Shown in pieces: positions 9,001 through 12,956 of a stretch of 12,956 nucleotides of DNA (position 1 is the first letter of the stretch; each line of letters starts with the position of its first letter). The DNA lies in the NCBI GenBank assembly GCA_002376965.1, contig DFOV01000354.1, positions 1 through 12,956 of the forward strand, read 5' to 3'. The position numbers were made by a program, and so were the translations under genes. This stretch comes from Gammaproteobacteria bacterium UBA3532. GTDB taxonomy: Bacteria > Pseudomonadota > Gammaproteobacteria > Enterobacterales > UBA3532. Below the pieces are notes generated by a model. That model ran no database searches and was not told the origin of the DNA. It worked only from the letters and a program-made list of their open reading frames with translations.

Positions 9001-12000
9001 CGACTTCTTCGGTAGCGAAGGACTCATCCACCTGGATCTGAGAGGTGGTCAGGCTAAACACCGGTGCATCGTTCACTGGATTGATAGTGATATCGATACT
9101 TATATTATCCATCCCGCCATTGCCGTCACTGACTTCGATGCTAAAGCTGTCTTGTCCGGCGAAATCAGCTAGAGGTGTATAGACAACACTAATGCTATTG
9201 CCGGTTGACGACGAAAGCGTTGCTGCACCATTCGTCGGCGTACCTAAAATAGCCCAGCTCAGGCTATCCCCGTCAACGTCAGTCGCGTTAAGGCTTTGAC
9301 TAATATCGTTGTCTTCATCGCCCGTTAAGCTAAGAGAATCACCCTGCTCTATTTCCGGATCTTGGTTGACTGCATCGACGGTTATAGTCAGTGTCGCCGG
9401 AGCAGAAAACAGCCCTTCACTGTCGGCTACGCGATAGGTCAGGCTATCTGAACCATTAAAGAAGTCGGTCGGCGTATAGGTGATCTGACCGGTTTGGGTA
9501 TTCACCTCAGCCGTTCCGTTTTGTGGCCCTGTCACCACTTGCACACTGGCTGGGTTGAGGTTGCTGTCGATATCACTATCATTACCTAACACATTCACCG
9601 CCTGCCCGCTGTTTTCAAGCAATAGCAAGGTGTCGTCATTAGCGATAGGCGCATCATTGACCGGCGTAATGGTGACATTTACGGTGGCCACATTGGAAAG
9701 CGCACCTAAATCATCTTCCACTTGATAAGTGAAGCTATCAGAGCCGTTAAGGTTGGCCGTTGGCGTGTAGGTAATTTCACCGCTAATCGGGTTAACCGTC
9801 ACGGTTCCCTGAGTCGGAGTACTTAACACCACCACCGTCTCAGCTAAAAGCACACCATCCACATCGCTATCATTGGCCAACACATTTACCACGGCTGCAA
9901 CGTCTTCATTCGTCGTCAAACTATCATCCGTTGCAACCGGCGCATCATTGCTGCTGGAAATATTCACAGTAACCGTGGCGGGCGCAGAAACCAAACCAGA
10001 CAAATCACGAACGGTATAAGTGAAGCTATCGCCACCGGTTTCATTGGCATTTGGCTGGTAGGTGACTTGGCCATTGCTGATAGAAACTGAGCCTTTCGTT
10101 GGCGCGGTTTGAATTTGAACACTGCTGGTGTCTAGCGTCGCCGCGCCACCATTATCCGGATCAGTGTCGTTGGCCAGAACATCAATCACAACCGGCGTAT
10201 CTTCCGCTGTGGTTGCGCTGTCGGCAACGGCAACAGGGTTGTCATCAACGTCCTGAACTGTGATATCCACTTGCGCGATATTCGATAGACCACCATCCAG
10301 ATCTTCAACGCGGTAGCTAAAGCTGTCGCTGCCGAAGAAGTTAACGTCTGGTGTATAGGTTATGGTGCCATTGACAGTGTTCACTGCCACACTGCCGTTT
10401 GACGGAAGCGTTGTTACCGTGACCGTAGCAGGGTTGAAGCCGGTTTCCGAATCGACGTCGTTGGCTAACACATTGATAACCGTCGGCACTTCTTCATTGA
10501 TCGTCAGGCTATCATTATTGGCCACCGGCAAATCATTGATCGGATTAATGCTGATGGTGACGGTGGTTTCTGCGCTGCTTAACGCCAAGTCGTTAGCAAA
10601 ATAGGTGAAGCTATCGTTGAAGTTTTCTGATCCATCATGCACATATTCAAATGCGCCATCGGGGCTAAATGTCAGAGTACCATGAGCAACATCGGTGCCT
10701 AAAATAGCACCAAGCATCGGGCCGTCGATATCGCTGTCATTGGCTAAGATGCCGGGCGCGGTAATAGTCAGCGTTCCACCTTCATCGACATTAAAGCTAT
10801 CGGCCATGGCAACCGGCGCGTCATTCACGGCGTTCACTGTAAGGGTGAAGCTTTGGCTGGCCAGGTTATTTTGGCTCTGGCCATCATCCGCAGTAACAGT
10901 AAACAGTTGCGTACCAGAAGCATTGGCTATAGACGTAACAGTCACCTGGCCTGATGCGCTATCAAACACAATGCTCGCAAAAGCAACACTGGCGGGCGAC
11001 AAGCTATAGCTCACTAATTGATCAGACTCATCCGCAGGAACAACATTCGGCACAACCGTAACCGTTTCTGTCGTTGCAAAGTCTTCTTGCAACGTTAAAT
11101 CATCTGACAGGCTAAAGGCAGGCGCGTCGTTCACCGGATTTATGGTCAGAGTAAAGGTTTCAACGTGGGTATTATTACTATTTTGGCCGTCATTGGCGGT
11201 TAGCGTAAATAGCTGAGAACCGCTAGCATCAGCAACTGCATCAATGGTTACTTCACCGGTTGCTGAATTCACTGCCACCGTAGCAAAACTGACCGTAGCA
11301 GGAGCCAAGCTGTAAGTCACCACCTGACTGAGCTCATCTGTTGGCACCGGTCCAGGAGTAACGGTTACAGACTGCTGGCTCGCAAAATCTTCATCAACGG
11401 TTATATCACCACTGACGGTAAATACTGGTGCGTCGTTGATGGCATTGACTGTGATAGCCATAGTGGTGATAAATGAACCGCCGTTGCCGTCGGTTACTTC
11501 GACATCGATATTTTCTGTGCCACTGACATCCGCCAGCGGCGTATAGCGGAAGACATTGGCGGTGCCGGTAATATTATCCAGCGTTGGTGTGCCAAGTGCC
11601 GACGATGACAAAATCGACCACGAAATGGTGTCGCCGTCAGCATCAAGCGCAGTCAGATTCACAACCAGACTACCATCTTCGTCGACAGCTCTCACCAGCA
11701 GCGCCCCTTCATTAATTTGCGGGCTGTCATTAACGGCTGTGACGGTAATAGTTAGGGTTGCAATATTTGAAGTTGCACCAGAAATATCACTTACTTGATA
11801 AGTTAAACTATCGCTACCATTGAAGTTGGCACCTGGTGTATAAGAGATTTCCCCCGTTGCAGGATTGGCAGAAGCCGAGCCATTGGCAGGTGTAGAGATA
11901 ATCGCCACCGAACTGACATCAAGTGCATTATCAATATCGGAATCATTACCCAACACATTGATCAGCTGGGTGCTATCTTCGGCCAAGGTCAATGTATCAT

Positions 12001-12956
12001 CATTGGCAACCGGCGCGTCATTCAGCGAATTAATCGTAATCGAAACTGTCGCGATGTTGGAGAACCCAGCTAAATCGTCCTGCACTTGATAACTCAAGCT
12101 ATCAGTGCCATTAAAATCAGGATCGGGGGTATAGGTGATTTCCCCTGTTGTGGTATTAACCACTGCGCCACCATTTGCTGGCGTTCCAGTGATGGTCACT
12201 GTTGAAGCGTCCAAGGTGCCGTCAATATCCGAGTCATTGGCCAGGACAGCAATGACTACACTGCCATCTTCATCTACCGTTGCCGTATCGGCATTGGCTT
12301 GTGGCAAGTCGTTGGTCGATGTGACAGATACATTGACTGTCGCAATATTGGATGTGGCCGCTGCCAAGTCATTAACCGTGTAGCTAAAGCTATCATTGCC
12401 GGAAAAATTGCCTGCAGGCGTATATTGTATTTGCCCGCTGATTACGGTTGCCGTACCGTTGGCTGGTTGCGTCGTGACTACAAGGCTCGTTGTATCAATA
12501 TCCCCTACTCCGTCGACGTCGGTATCATTGGCCAGCACATCAATCAGCACCGCAGTGTCTTCATTGGTGCCAGCAGTATCGCCATTGGCCACAGGAGCAT
12601 CATTCACATTATTCACAGTGATGGTCACAGTGGCGGTATTGGACGTGGCCCCATCCAAATCCGAAACCTGGTAAACCAGAGTCTCTGAGCCATTAAAGTC
12701 AATATTCGGCGTGTAAGTAATCGCGCCTGTCGCCGAGCTGATGGATGTTGTGCCATTCGACGGCGCTGTTGTAATCAACACTGCAGCCGGGTTTAACTGA
12801 TTTTCAGCATCGGAGTCATTACCCAGTACATCGATAACAACCGCCAGTTCTTCATCGGTTGTCGCGCTGTCATCTACGGCTACTGGCGCATCGTTAAGCG
12901 GATTGACGGTAATTGTCACCGTGGCAGGCACAGACGTTAGCGACCCATCTGAAGCG
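6086..12956 (-). CDS. Giant tandem-95 Ig/cadherin-like repeat surface protein with GlyGly-CTERM (5' end outside window)
   Basis: At least 2,289 codons are open from the right edge to a TAG at 6088-6086. The frame continues past the GTG at 12931 to the edge (upstream codons ASDGSLTS fit the end of another repeat), so that GTG is not the true start and the signal peptide is not visible. Residue numbers here count from the GTG. Seventeen full Ig/cadherin-like units span 16-1676, most with hallmarks such as VLANDSDIDG, ITYTP and FNGSDSFTYQV and an NDAP junction. Then follow a Cys-pair beta domain (1677-1800), an FG-GAP-like propeller (about 1803-2126), DUF11 (about 2140-2245) and a GlyGly-CTERM tail (2251-2281). 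Such proteins are usually calcium-stiffened adhesins or matrix proteins on the cell surface. Cysteine is absent from all repeats and occurs only in the C-terminal region. The efflux operon follows after 32 bases. Ligand and function are unknown. Confidence 0.93.
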   Translation of the reverse strand, partial: ASDGSLTSVPATVTITVNPLNDAPVAVDDSATTDEELAVVIDVLGNDSDAENQLNPAAVLITTAPSNGTTSISSATGAITYTPNIDFNGSETLVYQVSDLDGATSNTATVTITVNNVNDAPVANGDTAGTNEDTAVLIDVLANDTDVDGVGDIDTTSLVVTTQPANGTATVISGQIQYTPAGNFSGNDSFSYTVNDLAAATSNIATVNVSVTSTNDLPQANADTATVDEDGSVVIAVLANDSDIDGTLDASTVTITGTPANGGAVVNTTTGEITYTPDPDFNGTDSLSYQVQDDLAGFSNIATVSITINSLNDAPVANDDTLTLAEDSTQLINVLGNDSDIDNALDVSSVAIISTPANGSASANPATGEISYTPGANFNGSDSLTYQVSDISGATSNIATLTITVTAVNDSPQINEGALLVRAVDEDGSLVVNLTALDADGDTISWSILSSSALGTPTLDNITGTANVFRYTPLADVSGTENIDVEVTDGNGGSFITTMAITVNAINDAPVFTVSGDITVDEDFASQQSVTVTPGPVPTDELSQVVTYSLAPATVSFATVAVNSATGEVTIDAVADASGSQLFTLTANDGQNSNNTHVETFTLTINPVNDAPAFSLSDDLTLQEDFATTETVTVVPNVVPADESDQLVSYSLSPASVAFASIVFDSASGQVTVTSIANASGTQLFTVTADDGQSQNNLASQSFTLTVNAVNDAPVAMADSFNVDEGGTLTITAPGILANDSDIDGPMLGAILGTDVAHGTLTFSPDGAFEYVHDGSENFNDSFTYFANDLALSSAETTVTISINPINDLPVANNDSLTINEEVPTVINVLANDVDSETGFNPATVTVTTLPSNGSVAVNTVNGTITYTPDVNFFGSDSFSYRVEDLDGGLSNIAQVDITVQDVDDNPVAVADSATTAEDTPVVIDVLANDTDPDNGGAATLDTSSVQIQTAPTKGSVSISNGQVTYQPNANETGGDSFTYTVRDLSGLVSAPATVTVNISSSNDAPVATDDSLTTNEDVAAVVNVLANDSDVDGVLLAETVVVLSTPTQGTVTVNPISGEITYTPTANLNGSDSFTYQVEDDLGALSNVATVNVTITPVNDAPIANDDTLLLLENSGQAVNVLGNDSDIDSNLNPASVQVVTGPQNGTAEVNTQTGQITYTPTDFFNGSDSLTYRVADSEGLFSAPATLTITVDAVNQDPEIEQGDSLSLTGDEDNDISQSLNATDVDGDSLSWAILGTPTNGAATLSSSTGNSISVVYTPLADFAGQDSFSIEVSDGNGGMDNISIDITINPVNDAPVFSLTTSQIQVDESFATEEVVAAVAGDVPVDEANQSVGYSLSPTEVSFATIDFDAATGTVRITAVEFESGVETFTLTANDGQASNATHSESFTLIVTPVNNAPVAGADSFEGLPLGGTLESERSLLENDTDIDSENLVAELVDGPANAAEFVLNPDGTFKYVHNGSNELTDSFSYRVFDGEIFSDPIEVVIALNAVNSAPVGQPDSYRVSRGSSIIIAANQGVLANDTDIDNDVLLVQLADKPANGTLLLNGDGSFIYQHNGSFNASDSFSYTLADREFSEGPIEVTIQIQPSNQAPTFSMLDEYFFLTGDNIRIPVNVSDGDGDAVDVDISSNEVPGTVALENGALNFGVITEPGTYKVVLLADDSQESVKHTFTVTITDNSAVTRLTGEWVNAPAEVDRALRLSVVAAQLFGEAVQGQVEVRLTGALRLETAGSNCQPNSATLTFVCSVNLETGFLLNSLMDITPLAAGEIVADIRLLDMQDNELAVSETRIVAAEVAVTESNFTIDMQDVTVLQLGQLFAGGPVELVFGTSEGNVIVIVSVNENGDIAGDFFAIPNQAEQLDIAIGDVTGDAIADLVVVDNLDSNNLTIYQGDGNGGFVTLTNPFTLNSPVTTIELGDFNNDGVMEIVGAYNAGLFYFNVINGEVRLLDGLASNYVSVANLDGDELLDLVTDVDTYLDLIERINGNAVITNAIPRATARALDSQRPLAVISDSTGDKVVFADDEKGVVVSQYDVTSGIYSPLAQVGYFRVTAVTVMHANSDGIPDLVLSNGNEHVLYVATSANYEYRRLNLLVYQSASTLAVSDVNNDATDDFVFFSAIRSEIDVFINDNEQQLGAHIDAAIDASYFVETDRLMVDVSNNGPSDLSNIYVSVAFDAGLALTPPSAYQCIYAQGAEPVWLCVVPALANGQSVELVFGLINRANVDSDVRVAVDSGAWDPLPANNQKQVNISSRQASNKGGGGAMGISLFVLWLAGCVFWHRRSRKESYE
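6089..6181 (-). other. GlyGly-CTERM sorting signal (rhombosortase substrate tail)
   Basis: The last 31 residues hold GGGG (2251-2254), a short hydrophobic segment (MGISLFVLWLAGCVFW, 2256-2271) and a basic end (HRRSRK, 2272-2277). This three-part layout is that of GlyGly-CTERM, processed by the rhomboid protease rhombosortase in bacteria with type II secretion. It implies export across both membranes and lipid-linked surface anchoring. Neither rhombosortase nor type II secretion genes are in the window. Confidence 0.85.
6197..6514 (-). other. DUF11 domain of the giant protein
   Basis: Residues about 2140-2245 show the DUF11 pattern: MVDVSNNGPSDLSNIYVSV, then Cys2181 and Cys2193 (QCIYAQGAEPVWLCVV), LANGQSVELVFGL, and the closing DPLPANNQKQVNI. 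These are the NNGPS, Cys pair, 'la.GqS' and 'DP.P.NN' landmarks of the family. The Cys pair probably forms a disulfide. It sits as a stalk just before the membrane-sorting tail. Confidence 0.8.
6554..7525 (-). other. FG-GAP/VCBS-like beta-propeller domain of the giant protein
   Basis: Residues about 1803-2126 carry repeated integrin-type motifs of the form D-x-(N/D)-x-D-G-x-x-D with hydrophobic flanks: GDVTGDAIADLVVVD, GDFNNDGVMEIVGAY, ANLDGDELLDLVTD, a degenerate SDSTGDKVVFADD, HANSDGIPDLVLSNG and SDVNNDATDDFVFFS. The spacing is about 40-50 residues, which fits a calcium-binding beta-propeller of roughly seven blades. Such propellers often mediate protein or glycan contacts; the ligand here is unknown. 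Confidence 0.75.
7526..7903 (-). other. Cys-pair beta domain (DUF11-like) of the giant protein
   Basis: Residues 1677-1802 begin RLTGEWVNAPAEVDRALRL and contain Cys1728 and Cys1739 in NCQPNSATLTFVCSV, then LAAGEIVADIRL. The order 'Cys, about ten residues, Cys, then a Leu-Ala-Gly turn and a beta strand' is like the end of DUF11 domains such as the one at 2140-2245, so this may be a degenerate DUF11 unit. A disulfide is inferred. The domain call is tentative. Confidence 0.45.
7904..8173 (-). repeat. R17: divergent last Ig/cadherin-like unit
   Basis: About 90 residues (1587-1676), starting PTFSMLDEYFF after an NQA junction and ending VKHTFTVTITDN. It keeps an acidic SDGDGDAVDVD motif and a beta-sandwich pattern but lacks the ITYTP and FNGSDSF landmarks. 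It resembles a cadherin- or putative-Ig-type cap between the regular array and the C-terminal domains. Confidence 0.6.
8174..10528 (-). repeat. Super-repeat block 2: units R9-R16, domain order A-A-A-A-C-D-B-B
   Basis: A second run of eight units in nearly the same order as block 1. Type A: R9 10528-10238, R10 10237-9941, R11 9940-9650, R12 9649-9359. Type C: R13 9358-9065, which has the same 98-residue length as R5 and shares the DGD..SW.IL, YTPLAD and DGNGG landmarks. Type D: R14 9064-8756 (103 residues, VDESFA, VPVDE, YSLSPTEVSFA). Type B: R15 8755-8465 and R16 8464-8174 (both 97 residues, NPDGTFKYVHNGS and NGDGSFIYQHNGS). Position 7 of the block is D in block 1 but B here. The copies are well diverged, so the duplication is old. 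Confidence 0.85.
10529..12886 (-). repeat. Super-repeat block 1: units R1-R8, domain order A-A-A-A-C-D-D-B
   Basis: Eight tandem protein units. Type A (tandem-95/Big_9-like, 97 residues, VLANDSDIDG...ITYTP...FNGSDSFTY): R1 12886-12596, R2 12595-12305, R3 12304-12014, R4 12013-11723. Type C (98 residues, DADGDTISW, FRYTPLAD, DGNGG): R5 11722-11429. Type D (102 residues, VDEDFA, VPTDE, YSLAPATVSFA, FTLTANDGQ): R6 11428-11123 and R7 11122-10817. Type B (96 residues, VCBS-like, SPDGAFEYVHDGSENFNDSF): R8 10816-10529. R6 and R7 are about 55% identical by hand count, the closest adjacent pair. Acidic DxDxD motifs at unit junctions suggest calcium binding. Confidence 0.85.

Noticed and set aside
10362..12688. 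Plus-strand open frames antisense to the repeat array
   Set aside because: They recur at the same phase as the repeats and arise from codon use in the Ser-, Thr- and Val-rich repeats. They have no independent domain or ribosome binding site.
7904..12886. CRISPR array or recent DNA tandem repeat
   Set aside because: The periodicity of about 290 bases is at the protein level; the units are well diverged in DNA sequence and stay in one open frame.
6086..12931. GTG at 12931 as the true start of the giant protein
   Set aside because: The codon lies inside a repeat unit, the frame is open up to the window edge, and the upstream residues continue the repeat pattern.
6086..12956. RTX adhesin exported by a type I system formed with the neighbouring TolC-like and HlyD-like proteins
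   Set aside because: No GGxGxD nonapeptide repeats or type I C-terminal signal are present. The C-terminus is a GlyGly-CTERM tail, and the third neighbour is an RND permease and not an ABC exporter.

Overview
The window reads as a chromosomal segment of a gammaproteobacterium, probably marine or free-living. The base composition is moderate. The clearest lineage clue is a GlyGly-CTERM surface-sorting tail, which is known mainly from gammaproteobacteria that carry rhombosortase and a type II secretion system. No 16S or other phylogenetic marker is present, so the genus is left open.

All supported genes lie on the minus strand, so the biological order runs from right to left. From the right edge to 6086 is one very long open frame, the 3' part of a giant tandem-95-type surface protein whose N-terminus lies outside the window. 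It holds 17 complete Ig/cadherin-like units of about 90-103 residues, arranged as an eight-domain super-repeat that occurs twice. These are followed by a Cys-pair beta domain, an FG-GAP-like beta-propeller, a DUF11 domain and the GlyGly-CTERM anchor. After 32 bases comes a complete tripartite RND efflux operon: outer-membrane factor lipoprotein (6053-4689), periplasmic adaptor (4675-3506) and inner-membrane RND permease (3519-391). The gaps are 13 bases and then a 14-base overlap. There is no terminator between the giant gene and the efflux genes, so the four genes may form one transcription unit.

Left of the permease stop is a 206-base gap without a gene (185-390). Beyond it is the 5' end of an IS1634-type (DUF4277) transposase, cut by the left edge, whose Shine-Dalgarno sequence sits inside a perfect hairpin.

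How the parts work together: the three efflux proteins should assemble into one envelope-spanning, proton-driven pump of unknown substrate. The giant protein is most likely an adhesin or matrix protein sorted to the cell surface. A functional link between them is suggested only by gene order. I do not see a clear new defence, secretion or biosynthetic system here. The most unusual structures are the eight-domain super-repeat, the composite C-terminus of the giant protein, and its direct junction with an RND operon.
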